The notes under the pieces are model-generated. The model was not told the DNA's origin. It saw only the letters and a program-made list of their open reading frames with translations, and did not search any database. DNA of 64,000 bases from positions 104,440 to 168,439 of the forward strand of contig NZ_CAKZJO010000081.1 of NCBI RefSeq assembly GCF_936943645.1. The letters are read 5' to 3'. The translations under genes were made by a program, and so were the position numbers. This DNA comes from an uncultured Bradyrhizobium sp. Its GTDB lineage: Bacteria; Pseudomonadota; Alphaproteobacteria; Rhizobiales; Xanthobacteraceae. Shown here piece by piece: positions 53,930 through 62,480 of the stretch (its first letter is position 1; each line of letters starts with the position of its first letter).

Positions 53930-54420
53930 CGATCGTCACGAACGCGGGATGGGACGTGGTGGACGTAGGCGGCGTCGGCGCGAAGGGCTTCGCAGGGCGG
54001 GCAACCGTGAGCGAGGGTGTCGCGCACACGACCGGTGCAGCCTCCGTACGGCAAAATCGTGTGGTCCCGGCGCCCGCAGTCTGTGCGCCAAGCCTTGCGG
54101 TGATGTCGCGGCCCGACCGGACCGCGCGCATCAGCCATCCGAGAAGGCGACGGGGGCAATAGCGCATCGCTCCCCGAGGAGAGCACGACATAAGCCGTCA
54201 ACCCACTGCGCAGGGAAGGCCGGATGTTTGGCTACACCTGTATGCCGCTGTGCAGCTTCTTGTCACGCAGGTTTCGCACAGTGGACCGCGGGTGCCAGCC
54301 GGCACCCGGCCTTCCCTGCGCCCTCGGCACTTTTGAGGGCGGCGAATGCCGCAAAGCTCGGGCAGTTCATGCCGCGAGGAGGTCAGGCCGTGTCCACATC
54401 GTTCGCAAGCTGCTCCGATG
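53930..54420. repeat. Large repeated element with a 16-bp perfect inverted repeat
   Basis: The segment has no plausible protein gene but contains a large stem: GCGCAGGGAAGGCCGG (54208-54223) and CCGGCCTTCCCTGCGC (54306-54321), 82 bases apart, with smaller palindromes between. I recognise the word set (for example CGGCAAAATCGTGTGGTC and GCACAGTGGACCGCGGGTGC) as a repeat present many times in Bradyrhizobium. The boundaries are approximate. It fills most of the gap between the SRPBCC gene and higA; the remaining part (53669-53929) shows nothing clear. Confidence 0.55.
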
Positions 54421-54440
54421 AAGCCTGGACCAAAACTCCG

Positions 54441-54728
54441 TCACGCAGCGTCGGCCGGCCTCACCCGACGCGCGATCTCCGCCCCCTTCTCGCGCTCGAC
54501 GACGCCGATGTCGTGCTGTCCCTGCAAGTCCAGCCAAAACTGGGGACTGTTGCCGAAATAGCGTCCGAGACGCACCGCCGTGTCCGCAGAGATACCGCGA
54601 CGCCCGTTCAAGATATCAGTGATCCGGCCCGAGGGCACGCCGATGTCGATGGAAAGCTTGTTGGCGCTAAGCCCACGCACCGTCATTTCGCGCTTGAGCA
54701 AACGACCGGGGTGCACGAGAGGAGGCAT
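54441..54728 (-). CDS. higA: HigA-family antitoxin
   Basis: 95 residues with an XRE-type HTH: HPGRLLKREMTVRGLSANK, then IDIGVPSGRITDILNGRRG and AVRLGRYFGNSPQFWLDLQ, matching HigA/VapI. It binds and neutralises HigB and represses the operon. Gene order is toxin first, antitoxin second, the typical higBA order, with five bases between. The C-terminus is longer than the HTH and likely contacts the toxin. Confidence 0.92.
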   Translation of the reverse strand: MPPLVHPGRLLKREMTVRGLSANKLSIDIGVPSGRITDILNGRRGISADTAVRLGRYFGNSPQFWLDLQGQHDIGVVEREKGAEIARRVRPADAA

Positions 54729-54733
54729 GGATG

Positions 54734-55021
54734 TTAGCCCTTATGATAGTCGACGATTTCAACCTCGTAGGCGTCGCCCTTGGTAAACTCGAAGCAGATG
54801 CGCCACCGCTCGTTGACCGTCATCGCCCATTGTCCCTTGCGATCGCCCTTCAGCTTATGCAATCCGACGCTCTTCAACGGGCTGAGATCACCAAGCGACT
54901 TTGCGACGTTCAACGCGAGCAGCAAATCGACCGCCGCCTCGAAGTCCAGCCCGCGAAACTGGTTCGGGCGGTCGCCATCCCAGACCTTGCGGCTTGCCGC
55001 GTTCCGCCAGGATCTGATCAT
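54734..55021 (-). CDS. higB: HigB-family mRNA-cleaving toxin
   Basis: 95 residues of the RelE/HigB superfamily: IRSWRNAASRKVWDG at the start, then LKSVGLHKLKGDRKGQWAMT, VNERWRICFEFT and a final YEVEIVDYHKG with the conserved His. HigB toxins cleave mRNA on the ribosome. The basic residues and the C-terminal Tyr/His are in place, so it could be active. It is the first gene of the pair. Confidence 0.92.
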   Translation of the reverse strand: MIRSWRNAASRKVWDGDRPNQFRGLDFEAAVDLLLALNVAKSLGDLSPLKSVGLHKLKGDRKGQWAMTVNERWRICFEFTKGDAYEVEIVDYHKG

Positions 55022-55068
55022 GGCAGAAACATACTACGGGCTTCGGTGAACGGCAATGAATACGGCAC

Positions 55069-55836
55069 TCACTCCCCCAGCGTCGCCTCGACGAACCCGC
55101 GCGGATCGGCACAAAACTCCCGCATCAGCCGGTAATGCTCCGTCTCTTCCACCCTCACCGGCTCCAGACCGTATTTCCCGAGCCGCAGCAGCCGTGCATT
55201 GGGATACGCCATCAGCATCGGCGCATGCGTTGCCATGATGACCTGGCAGATCCGGGATTCCTCCATGCGGCGCAGCAGCTTGAGGAATTCGATCTGCCGC
55301 GCCGGCGACAGCGCCGATTCCGGCTCGTCGAAGATGAAAATGCCCTGGCGCTGACAGCGCTCCTCGAAGAAGCGCAGGAAGCCCTCGCCGTGCGAGTGCG
55401 ACAGGAAATCGGGACCGGCCTGGCCGGCATCGCGCGCGGCCTTGTCCAGATACCGCGCGACCGAGAAGAAACTCTCGGCGCGAAAGAACCAGCCATTGGT
55501 GATCTTCGGCAGCCAGCTCGCGCGCAGCGCCCTGGCGAGTTGACCTCCCATCTTCTCGCGTGCCTCGGAATGGTCGACCGGCATATAGCCCTTGCCGCCG
55601 CCGGCATCGTCGTAGCCGGCGAGTGCTGCGATCCCCTCGAGGATGGTCGACTTCCCCGTGCCGTTCTCTCCGACGATGATCGTGATGGCGGTGTCGAAGT
55701 TGAGCTCGAACTCGTCCGGGAAGATGGGCAGGCAAAACGGATAGGCCTCGCGATCACCCACCTGCAACGGATCGAGCCAGACCCGCTTCAGATACGGCGC
55801 CGGCAGGTTGATGGTGCGATGACCTCTCCGGCTCAT
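55069..55836 (-). CDS. AAA/ABC-type ATPase of the RecF/SMC-like group
   Basis: 255 residues. The Walker A motif GENGTGKS (56-63) follows a strand (AITIIVG) typical of SMC/RecF/ABC-like ATPases. An ABC signature-like LSHSHGEGF (146-154), Walker B IFIFDEPE (167-174) and the H-loop His205 complete the set. There is no long coiled coil and no transmembrane domain. It resembles small stand-alone ATPases (AAA_21 or AAA_23 type) that occur in defence islands and in housekeeping roles alike. It follows higB after 47 bases but transcribes in the same direction from its own region. Role unknown. Confidence 0.82.
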   Translation of the reverse strand: MSRRGHRTINLPAPYLKRVWLDPLQVGDREAYPFCLPIFPDEFELNFDTAITIIVGENGTGKSTILEGIAALAGYDDAGGGKGYMPVDHSEAREKMGGQLARALRASWLPKITNGWFFRAESFFSVARYLDKAARDAGQAGPDFLSHSHGEGFLRFFEERCQRQGIFIFDEPESALSPARQIEFLKLLRRMEESRICQVIMATHAPMLMAYPNARLLRLGKYGLEPVRVEETEHYRLMREFCADPRGFVEATLGE

Positions 55837-55941
55837 GACCGTCTCTCCGTCCGTTCTGCCCGATACTTCGGATCAGAACATAACGAGAACTCAGAGATCG
55901 AGCAACTGGCGAGAGCCCCGCGCGCAATCTCCGATCGCAGC

Positions 55942-56808
55942 CTAATCCAGCGGCTCCAGCACCAGCTCCATCGTCATCAGCACCGGATTGTCGCCGCGCA
56001 CCAGGCGTCCCTCGGCGAGGCCGCCGGTGTAGTCGACCAGCGCGACATCGAGCACGGCTTCGAGCGCGCCGGAGGGCCCGGGCGCGATCAGCCCGGCCGT
56101 CACCGCAAGCTCGGTCGCAAACGGCTCGGTCACGCCGCCTTGGGTGAAGCGTGCGCCGATGGTCGAGCCGACGCCGCCATGGATCCTCGCACGCGCGATG
56201 CCACGCGCGCGGCAGAACTCTTCAAGACAGCCGGCAAAGTCCTGATTGGGCCGCAGCCGCAGCGCGAAGGCGCTGGTAGAGGTACGCGCGCCGGTGCGCG
56301 CGGCGGCCACCGGCCCGAACAGCCTGAAATTGGTCTCCGGATCGGGCTCGGCGGCGAATGTCGCGCCATCGAGACCGAAAGCCTCGACCTCGAACGGTTC
56401 GGCGACGACAGTCTCGTCCGGCAACATGTGGCCGCCGCTCGCCTTGCCGTCCGCCTCCGTCCACAGCCCGTGGCAATGAAAGAACGGCGCGCCATCGCGC
56501 GTGCCGAACGTCAGGCTGCCGAGCCTGGTGCGCGTCAGGCCGCCGGGCCGATAGGTGTCGCTGTAGAATGCGGCGTTCTCGCCGGTCTTCGAGAGCGCCG
56601 GCATGACATAGGCGAACGGCCCAAGCGTGCCGCGCCCGAAATTCAGCACGCCGCTGGCAAATCCCTCGGCGGCAAAGCCGCGCCGCGCGGCCTCCAACAG
56701 CGGCAGGCCCGCCTGAAGCGTGAAGGAAAAGGCGCGTCCCCTCGCCTCTACCCACTGGATGCGTTCCGCGATCGGCGCGCCCGGCTGCTTGATACTCCGC
56801 ATCGCCAA
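55942..56808 (-). CDS. PCC/DUF296-domain protein coupled to an acyl-CoA ligase
   Basis: 288 residues containing two PCC/PPC (DUF296) type domains. The first has FHCHGLWTEADGKASGGHM, matching the metal-binding HxH...GGH pattern; the second ends in LAEGRLVRGDNPVLMTMEL, with a partial version of the motif (IHGGVGS). The family occurs alone in bacteria and with AT-hooks in plants and binds small ligands or metal. Three bases separate it from the end of the upstream acyl-CoA synthetase gene, so both are translated from one mRNA. This coupling suggests a shared pathway, for example on aromatic or lipid acids; inference. Confidence 0.78.
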   Translation of the reverse strand: MAMRSIKQPGAPIAERIQWVEARGRAFSFTLQAGLPLLEAARRGFAAEGFASGVLNFGRGTLGPFAYVMPALSKTGENAAFYSDTYRPGGLTRTRLGSLTFGTRDGAPFFHCHGLWTEADGKASGGHMLPDETVVAEPFEVEAFGLDGATFAAEPDPETNFRLFGPVAAARTGARTSTSAFALRLRPNQDFAGCLEEFCRARGIARARIHGGVGSTIGARFTQGGVTEPFATELAVTAGLIAPGPSGALEAVLDVALVDYTGGLAEGRLVRGDNPVLMTMELVLEPLD

Positions 56809-56811
56809 CGC

Positions 56812-58419
56812 TCAGCCCGTCTTCGTCTTGTCGAGATCGAGCAGCCCGCGGGCCTCGAGCTCGTCGCGCACCATGCGCTTCGGCACCTTGCCATAGCCCG
56901 ATTTCGGCAAGGCCTCCCAGAAGAAGAAGCGCTTCGGCATCTTGTAGCGCGGCACCTTGGGCGACAGGAACGCCGCCATCTCGGCCTCGCTCACCGCCTT
57001 CTCGCCCTCGCGCGCAACGCAGACGGCAACGCCAACCTCGCCCCAGGTCGCATCGGGCACGCCGAGCACCGCGACCTCGCCGACCGCCGGATGCGTCAGG
57101 ATCTTCTCCTCGATCTCGCGCGGATAGATGTTGGAGCCGCCGGAAATGTACATGTCCGACGCGCGGCCGGTGATGTAGACGAAGCCCTCCTCGTCCATGT
57201 GGCCGAGATCGCCGGTGCGGAACCAGCCGTTGCGGAACGCTTTCGCGTTGGCCTCGGGATTGTCGTAGTAACCCGCGAGCACCGCAGGTCCGATCACGCA
57301 GATCTCGCCGCTCTGGTTGGCGGCGAGCTCGCTGCCCTCGTCGTCCTGGATCGAGACCTGCATGCCGGTGCGCTCGAAGCCGCAGGTGCCGATCTTCGCG
57401 TGCGGGCCGTCCTCGGGATCGTGCAGCGCCGCCGGCAGCACGGTGATGTTGCCGGTGACCTCGCCGAGGCCGAAATACTGCACGATGACCTTGCCGAGCT
57501 TCCTCAGCGCGGCCTTCTGGTCCTCGCGATACATCGGTGCACCCGCATAGATCACGTGACGCAGCGAGGAATGATCGTATTTGTCCACGGCGGGGTGCTC
57601 GACCATCATCTTCAGGATGGTCGGCACGGTGAAGAGATTGGCGACCCGATGCGTCTCGATCAAGCGGAACGCCTCGTTGATGTCGAATTTCTCGGTCGGC
57701 AAGAGAACGGTGCAGACGCCGCGCGCGGTCTGCACCAGCTGATGCACGCCGGCGCCGTGCGACAGCGGCGCCACCACCAGCGAGGCGTCGTCCTCGGTGA
57801 CGCCAGGGGTCAGATCGGCGAGATGGTTGGTGACGACAAAGCCCATCTGGCCATGCGTCAGCACCGCGGCCTTGGAGCGGCCCGTGGTGCCCGAGGTGAA
57901 GAAGAACCAGCAGGGATCATCGTGTTCCACAGCGACGTTGTCGACCACCTCTCCGGCTCGCGATGCGATAGCCTCCGCAACCGACGTCTCGCCGAACGCA
58001 CCCTTGCCGTCGATGCTCCAGGTGAACTCCAGCGCCCCGCCCTTCACGGCCGCGGCATGCTCGGGGAAATCGACGTGGCACAGAAACGCCTTCGCCCCCG
58101 AGGCCTGTGCGAGATAGGTGACCTCGTCCGGCATCAGGCGGAAATTGGTGGGCACCCAGACCGCGCCGAGCCGGAATGCGGCGAACATCGAGAAGAACAT
58201 CTCGTCGCCATTCTTGGAATGGACCAGGATGCGGTCGCCCTTGGCGATGCCGCGCGCGGCGAGCGCAGCCGCCAGCGCCGAGACCTGCGCATCGATCTGC
58301 CGCCAGGTCCAGGATCTGTCACCCCAGACGAAACCGGGACGCGCACCGTGCCGCCGCGCATTCTGGGTCAGCATGTAAGCGAGATTCATGACGCGGCGGG
58401 ACATGCGCAGGGGCTGCAT
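56812..58419 (-). CDS. AMP-dependent acyl-CoA synthetase
   Basis: Activates a carboxylic acid to the CoA thioester via an adenylate. 535 residues of the ANL superfamily: the P-loop FFTSGTTGRSKAAVLTH (about 170-186), the adenosine loop YFGLGEVTGN, the hinge-region GWFRTGDLGHMDEEGFVYI with the conserved Asp, and the catalytic Lys near the end in YGKVPKRM. The substrate cannot be read with confidence; the length and spacing fit medium- or long-chain fatty acids or aromatic acids. It is the first gene of a two-gene operon with the PCC-domain protein. Confidence 0.92.
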   Translation of the reverse strand: MQPLRMSRRVMNLAYMLTQNARRHGARPGFVWGDRSWTWRQIDAQVSALAAALAARGIAKGDRILVHSKNGDEMFFSMFAAFRLGAVWVPTNFRLMPDEVTYLAQASGAKAFLCHVDFPEHAAAVKGGALEFTWSIDGKGAFGETSVAEAIASRAGEVVDNVAVEHDDPCWFFFTSGTTGRSKAAVLTHGQMGFVVTNHLADLTPGVTEDDASLVVAPLSHGAGVHQLVQTARGVCTVLLPTEKFDINEAFRLIETHRVANLFTVPTILKMMVEHPAVDKYDHSSLRHVIYAGAPMYREDQKAALRKLGKVIVQYFGLGEVTGNITVLPAALHDPEDGPHAKIGTCGFERTGMQVSIQDDEGSELAANQSGEICVIGPAVLAGYYDNPEANAKAFRNGWFRTGDLGHMDEEGFVYITGRASDMYISGGSNIYPREIEEKILTHPAVGEVAVLGVPDATWGEVGVAVCVAREGEKAVSEAEMAAFLSPKVPRYKMPKRFFFWEALPKSGYGKVPKRMVRDELEARGLLDLDKTKTG

Positions 58420-58686
58420 CGGGCTTCCTCTTCGATAGCTGGCCTACGCAAGCGGGCCGCTTTCGAGCCCTGTTTATCGCCATCCAATCGGCCACCGCAA
58501 GGCTGGCCGGCGCAGACCCTCCCGTCGCCAGCATGCGTCTCGCCCGCCGAGGCACCAGACGCTCGCCCCGGGTTCCTTGCCAAAGAAGGATTATGTGACT
58601 ACGATCTCAAGTTGTCATTTCTGATATTGCACAGTCCGCCGCGCATGCGCGGCACGAATTTCATGATTTCATTTGGGAGAAGAACC

Positions 58687-59262
58687 ATGCTGGAATGGAA
58701 AGGGATTGTCGGTATTGCCTATACCCCTGATGAATTCGACAGCTATGCGCACGCACTGACCTGGAACGCGTGGCGCCCGTCGTTCATCGTCCTGCATAAC
58801 ACCGCATCGCCGACGCTGGCACAGCGCCCCAACGGCTTCACCAAACAGCACATCCTGAATCTGGAAAGCTTTTTCAGGGACCAGCAACACTGGAAGGCCG
58901 GCCCGCACCTCTTCATCGACGACAAGAAGATCTGGGCGTTTACACCCATGACCATGTCGGGCGTCCACTCGCCGTCGTGGAATAAAGTCTCGCTGGGATT
59001 CGAAATGCTCGGCGACTACGACAAGGATGAATTCGATTCCGGCCGAGGGCTGCGGGTGCAAAAGAACGCCGTCGCGGCCGTCGCGACGATGTCAGCGGTG
59101 CTGGGCTTGAACCCGGATTCGATGAAGCTGCATAAGGAAGATCATCTGACGACGCATGCCTGTCCGGGAAAGAAGGTCGTCAAGAGCAAGTTCATCGACA
59201 AGGTGAAGGAGCTGCTCGCCGAGCGCCACGGCGGCGAGCATCTCGATCCCGTGACCTCCTGA
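58687..59262 (+). CDS. N-acetylmuramoyl-L-alanine amidase (Amidase_2 type)
   Basis: 191 residues from ATG 58687, eight bases after GGGAGA. The domain shows SFIVLHNTASPT (first zinc-binding His), GPHLFIDDKKIWAFTP, HSPSWNKVSLGFEMLG and THACPGKKV (last His and Cys), so the zinc site for cleaving the amide bond of peptidoglycan is intact. No signal peptide, so it would act from outside after lysis or be exported another way, as phage endolysins do. Upstream in-frame ATGs exist but the sequence there does not look coding. It converges with a TIM-barrel-like gene. Confidence 0.9.
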   Translation: MLEWKGIVGIAYTPDEFDSYAHALTWNAWRPSFIVLHNTASPTLAQRPNGFTKQHILNLESFFRDQQHWKAGPHLFIDDKKIWAFTPMTMSGVHSPSWNKVSLGFEMLGDYDKDEFDSGRGLRVQKNAVAAVATMSAVLGLNPDSMKLHKEDHLTTHACPGKKVVKSKFIDKVKELLAERHGGEHLDPVTS

Positions 59263-59277
59263 CGCCTGCTCTCGCGC

Positions 59278-60081
59278 TCAGCTGACGGCTGGCGGAAGGT
59301 CCTCGAGAAGCGGCCACAGCTCCTGGGGCGCCTCGTCCATGCACCAGAAGCTGTAGCCGCCGTAGCCTCGCTGCTCGACGGCGGTGATGAAGTTTCGCGT
59401 CGCCGTGAGGCACGCGTGCACGCTCGAAAATGGAATGTCACCCGAGATCGTCACGTTGCCAGTCGGCCTGTAGCGATCCTGAAAATTACGTGTCCGCTCG
59501 GCGATCTTGTAGTCATGGACCGATTTGTCCAGACGGGTGATGATGTTCTCGGTGCGGTAGTACACTTGCGGACAATTGTCGTTCACGTTGCTCAGGAACG
59601 GCTCGAACGGCAGGTCCGTGTGAAGGGACGGCTGATCATGGCTCGACAGCGCGAGGCCACGATCGTGCGCCGCAAGATCGTGCGCGATGCGGGTCATGTA
59701 AGTGGTGGCTTCGGCTGCATGACCGCGAAATCGCGGCGACTCGTTGGTGCGTTCGGCGTCGATGATGACCCCGCCCAGATCGAACTGCTCCGCCCAGGCG
59801 GAGACGTTCGCGCCTTCGGTAGCAGCTTCATTCTGATTGGCGCAGAAGGGAACGTGCCACCCCCACAGCTCGACACCAACTTGATCGAGAGCCGCGCGGA
59901 GGTCATGCGCGTGACCTCCGGAAAAATTCGCATCGAGCGTCTTGCCCCGCGCCAGCCGCAGCCAGAGCGCCTTGAAATGGCATTTGTCGGCGAGCTCCGC
60001 GAGCTGGCTCGCGCCTCCGACCTTGGCGAGTACGGTTGAAAGGCTCGTGATATAGATATTCCGCCCGACAACGCGCTTCAT
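59278..60081 (-). CDS. TIM-barrel-like hypothetical protein (possible glycoside hydrolase)
   Basis: 267 residues without a signal peptide. The alternating strand/helix pattern (LWLRLARGKTLDA, VELWGWHVPFCANQN, FDLGGVIIDAER, GLALSSHDQPSLHTD, VTISGDIPFSS) suggests a TIM barrel; acidic residues at strand ends (IIDAE) could be catalytic as in GH25-like or DUF1906-like proteins, but I cannot name a family with confidence. Its stop is only 15 bases from the end of the convergent amidase gene. Two neighbouring genes with possible peptidoglycan activity hint at a phage-derived or competition module. Confidence 0.65.
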   Translation of the reverse strand: MKRVVGRNIYITSLSTVLAKVGGASQLAELADKCHFKALWLRLARGKTLDANFSGGHAHDLRAALDQVGVELWGWHVPFCANQNEAATEGANVSAWAEQFDLGGVIIDAERTNESPRFRGHAAEATTYMTRIAHDLAAHDRGLALSSHDQPSLHTDLPFEPFLSNVNDNCPQVYYRTENIITRLDKSVHDYKIAERTRNFQDRYRPTGNVTISGDIPFSSVHACLTATRNFITAVEQRGYGGYSFWCMDEAPQELWPLLEDLPPAVS

Positions 60082-60182
60082 GAAAATTGCTCCGGCTGGT
60101 GAGCCACAATACCCAAGGATTGCACTCCGGCGCCGGCTCAATCAAGGTGAAAAGCGGGGGGCGGCAGGCCGCACCCGCTCTG

Positions 60183-60680
60183 TCACGGCGCTCTGAACGC
60201 GAACGGTGTCGCCGTGATCGCCCTTTGCTTGACGCAGGCCTGCGCACCAAAGCCACCGCAGAAGCTGCCGTGCAGATCGAAGCGGATGCTGCGCGCAGCC
60301 CCGCGCTTCACCGGCGGCGCCATGATCGTGTAGCTGCGCACATAGCCGTCGAAAACCTGGCGCACGCTGCCGTCGGGCAGCGTGACCAGGATGTTCATGA
60401 CGCAGCCGCCGGTTCCGCAATAGGTTGTCTCGCGGTCTCCGCATTTGGTCTCGCTGAAATCGACGATGTAGTCGTCGCGGCCGTCGCCGGTGAGGTCGAT
60501 CCTGCGCACCGTACCGGAGGCGAAGGTCACCTCGCCGCCATCCTGGCTGGTGCATTCCTCATTGGCGTAGCGCAACGCCTGCTGCACGCCGGGCGGATAA
60601 TCGGAAGGATTGAAGGACTTGGCATCCTCGGCACGCGCGGCGGAGGCGAACAGGACCAGCAGAGGCAGGAGATAGCGCAT
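60183..60680 (-). CDS. Small secreted protein with an FG-GAP-like Asp motif
   Basis: 165 residues from ATG 60680. A signal peptide (MRYLLPLLVLFASAARA) precedes a domain with IDLTGDGRDDYIVDFSETKC, an Asp-rich loop like those in FG-GAP/dockerin-type calcium sites, then CGTGGCVMNILVT and GSFCGGFGAQAC, giving six Cys in all that are probably disulfide-bonded. Periplasmic by prediction. I know this type from Rhizobiales genomes as an uncharacterised family. The Asp motif might bind calcium, which is inference. Confidence 0.75.
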   Translation of the reverse strand: MRYLLPLLVLFASAARAEDAKSFNPSDYPPGVQQALRYANEECTSQDGGEVTFASGTVRRIDLTGDGRDDYIVDFSETKCGDRETTYCGTGGCVMNILVTLPDGSVRQVFDGYVRSYTIMAPPVKRGAARSIRFDLHGSFCGGFGAQACVKQRAITATPFAFRAP

Positions 60681-60774
60681 TGGCGTTGGTCGCCGCGGCG
60701 GCGGCAACCGTTCAGGGAATCTTAAACATGATCAGCGCAACCTCGCTCAGTTCTCGCCGACAGAGTGCCGCATC

Positions 60775-61134
60775 ATGGTCAAAGCGCCCGCCTTCATCCT
60801 GTTGTCGCTGGCGCTTGCCGGATGCGCCGTGGGCCCTCAGGCGCATCTGGCGTCCGATCCCGCCTTCAAGCCGGGCCGCTTGGCTTGGGATGGCGCCGGC
60901 GAGGATCCCAATCGGCCGCGTGCCGCTTCACAGCCAACGCGCAATCTGGCCCGATCCGAAGGCTCCCGATCGCAGGCCGCGCTTCAGCCCCAGTCGAAGG
61001 AATGGTTGCAGGCGCAGGACGCCAGCGAGGCCGAGCAGGATGCCAGGCTCAACCGCTCCCTCGTCATCTGCCAGGGATGCCTGCGTCCGCAGCAGCAACC
61101 CGAAGACTCCAGGCTCGCCAAAGCCGCCGATTGA
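60775..61134 (+). CDS. Small lipoprotein
   Basis: 119 residues. The signal peptide ends in the lipobox LALAGC, so Cys17 would be lipidated and the protein anchored to a membrane in the periplasm. The mature chain is hydrophilic and Pro/Gln/Ser-rich, without domain features; a Cys pair occurs in ICQGCLRP near the end. Divergent from the secreted-protein gene at 60183-60680. Function unknown. Confidence 0.75.
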   Translation: MVKAPAFILLSLALAGCAVGPQAHLASDPAFKPGRLAWDGAGEDPNRPRAASQPTRNLARSEGSRSQAALQPQSKEWLQAQDASEAEQDARLNRSLVICQGCLRPQQQPEDSRLAKAAD

Positions 61135-61232
61135 ACCGAACGGCGTTCACGTCAGTCAACAAGCATAGAGGCCGGCCGCTCCGGGCGGTCGTGCTCGCCC
61201 TCATTGCAGAGAAATCATTTCCAGGACATTCC

Positions 61233-61748
61233 ATGCTCACCCGTCGCTCCCTTGTCACCGCCGCTCTCTTCGCCGGCATCGCGCCCGCCTTCGCCGAGAC
61301 TCCGGCCCCGAGCGATCCCGTCGCGATTTTGACTGCGATCTACACCCGCGCGGCCAAGGGCAAGGGTGATGGCGGCGGCGCCTTCATCATCGAGAACAGG
61401 GCTGCGAAGGCAAAGTACCTCTCCAAAGGACTGGTCGCGCTGTGGGCCAAAGCGGATGCCCATACGCCGAAGGGCGATGTCGGGCCGGTCGATTTCGATC
61501 CGGTCACCAATTCGCAGGAACCGGATGTGAAATCGTTCAAGGTTGACGCGGAGAAGATGGAAGCCGACAAGGCAACCATCGCGGTCACCATCACCGGCCA
61601 CCGCAACGACCGGAAACCCGCCGACCTGATCATGCGTTACGACTTCGTGCGCGAGGCCAGTGGCTGGAAGATCGACGACATCAAGGGCTCCTCCGGCGGC
61701 GAGGCCTGGTCGATCCGCAGGATGCTGACGGACTCGCTGAAGAGCTGA
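61233..61748 (+). CDS. Secreted DUF3828-like protein
   Basis: 171 residues from ATG 61233, after AGGACA. A signal peptide (SLVTAALFAGIAPAFAE) is followed by a domain with DPVAILTAIYTRAA, the Lys/Leu-rich YLSKGLVALWAKADA and an ending YDFVREASGWKIDDIKGS, matching the style of DUF3828-type periplasmic proteins, in which the last strand reads x-W-K/R-I-D-D. No enzymatic motif. The next gene starts 11 bases after it in the same direction, so both are likely co-transcribed. Confidence 0.75.
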   Translation: MLTRRSLVTAALFAGIAPAFAETPAPSDPVAILTAIYTRAAKGKGDGGGAFIIENRAAKAKYLSKGLVALWAKADAHTPKGDVGPVDFDPVTNSQEPDVKSFKVDAEKMEADKATIAVTITGHRNDRKPADLIMRYDFVREASGWKIDDIKGSSGGEAWSIRRMLTDSLKS

Positions 61749-61759
61749 GCGGAGACGAC

Positions 61760-62035
61760 ATGAACGACGTCATCGACAACCGCGAGCATCACCGCTTCGA
61801 GCTCGAGGTCGACGGACACCTCGCGACCGAGCACTACAGGCGCGACGGCAATACCGTCACGTTCGAGCACACCGACGTGCCGAAGGAGCTCGGCGGCAAG
61901 GGCGTCGGCTCGAAGCTGGTGCAGGGCGCGCTCGATCAGGTCCGCGCCGCCGGTTTGAAGCTGATCCCGCAATGCCCGTTCGTAAAGGCATGGATCGAGA
62001 AGCACCCGGACTATGCGGATCTCGTGACGCGCTGA
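61760..62035 (+). CDS. GNAT-fold N-acetyltransferase, NATD1-like
   Basis: 91 residues of the short N-acetyltransferase family (YjdJ/NATD1 type): strand GHLATEHYRRDGNTV, FEHTDVPKELGGKGVGSKLV (acetyl-CoA-binding R/Q-x-x-G-x-G/A-like loop) and IPQCPFVKAWIEKHPDY, the family's C-terminal signature. Function in bacteria unknown; acetyltransferase activity is presumed. A paralogue lies at 63698-63973. It follows the DUF3828-like gene by 11 bases. Confidence 0.88.
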   Translation: MNDVIDNREHHRFELEVDGHLATEHYRRDGNTVTFEHTDVPKELGGKGVGSKLVQGALDQVRAAGLKLIPQCPFVKAWIEKHPDYADLVTR

Positions 62036-62084
62036 GCCTACAGGCCCGCCGCCCGCTGCCGACGGGCCTGCCGATCTCTACGGC

Positions 62085-62480
62085 CTATTGTCCATGCCTG
62101 AGCATGTCCTGGTCGGTCATGTCCCAGTCCTGCCACAGCTGCAGCGTGCCGAGCAGCACGAGCACGGCGCCAAGGCCGGTGTGATAGATGCGCAGAAAGC
62201 CCTCACCGGAATAGCCGAGCATATAGGGCGAGCCGATCAGCCACAGCCCGACGAGGATCGTCGTCACCTCCTGCCAGCGCTGCAAGGCGACATATTCGAG
62301 CTGGCTGATGCCAAAGACGACCAGACCGATTGCGACCGCATTCAGGATCACCGTCTGGTCGCCGGTGATCGCCGCCTCCTGGACGGGAAACCATGGCGAA
62401 GCCACGATCACCGCGCCGAGCAGCATCCCACACCAGTCTTCCCATGTCCGATGAGTATTCAAGAAACCAAAGTCCGACAT
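62085..62480 (-). CDS. SPW-repeat membrane protein
   Basis: 131 residues with two similar halves, each of two transmembrane helices. The first half has the repeat signature ASPWF after helix 1, the second GSPYML. SPW proteins are small four-helix membrane proteins of unknown function. The N- and C-terminal ends are polar and cytoplasmic by the positive-inside rule, although this is not certain. Isolated between the GNAT gene and the TPR gene. Confidence 0.85.
   Translation of the reverse strand: MSDFGFLNTHRTWEDWCGMLLGAVIVASPWFPVQEAAITGDQTVILNAVAIGLVVFGISQLEYVALQRWQEVTTILVGLWLIGSPYMLGYSGEGFLRIYHTGLGAVLVLLGTLQLWQDWDMTDQDMLRHGQ

Noticed and set aside
55135..58686. A plus-strand open frame of more than 1100 codons running into the amidase gene.
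   Set aside because: It lies opposite three real minus-strand genes (ATPase, PCC protein, acyl-CoA ligase). It is rich in Arg, His and Gly and has no domain pattern, as expected for an antisense frame in GC-rich DNA. Only the part from ATG 58687 codes, for the amidase.
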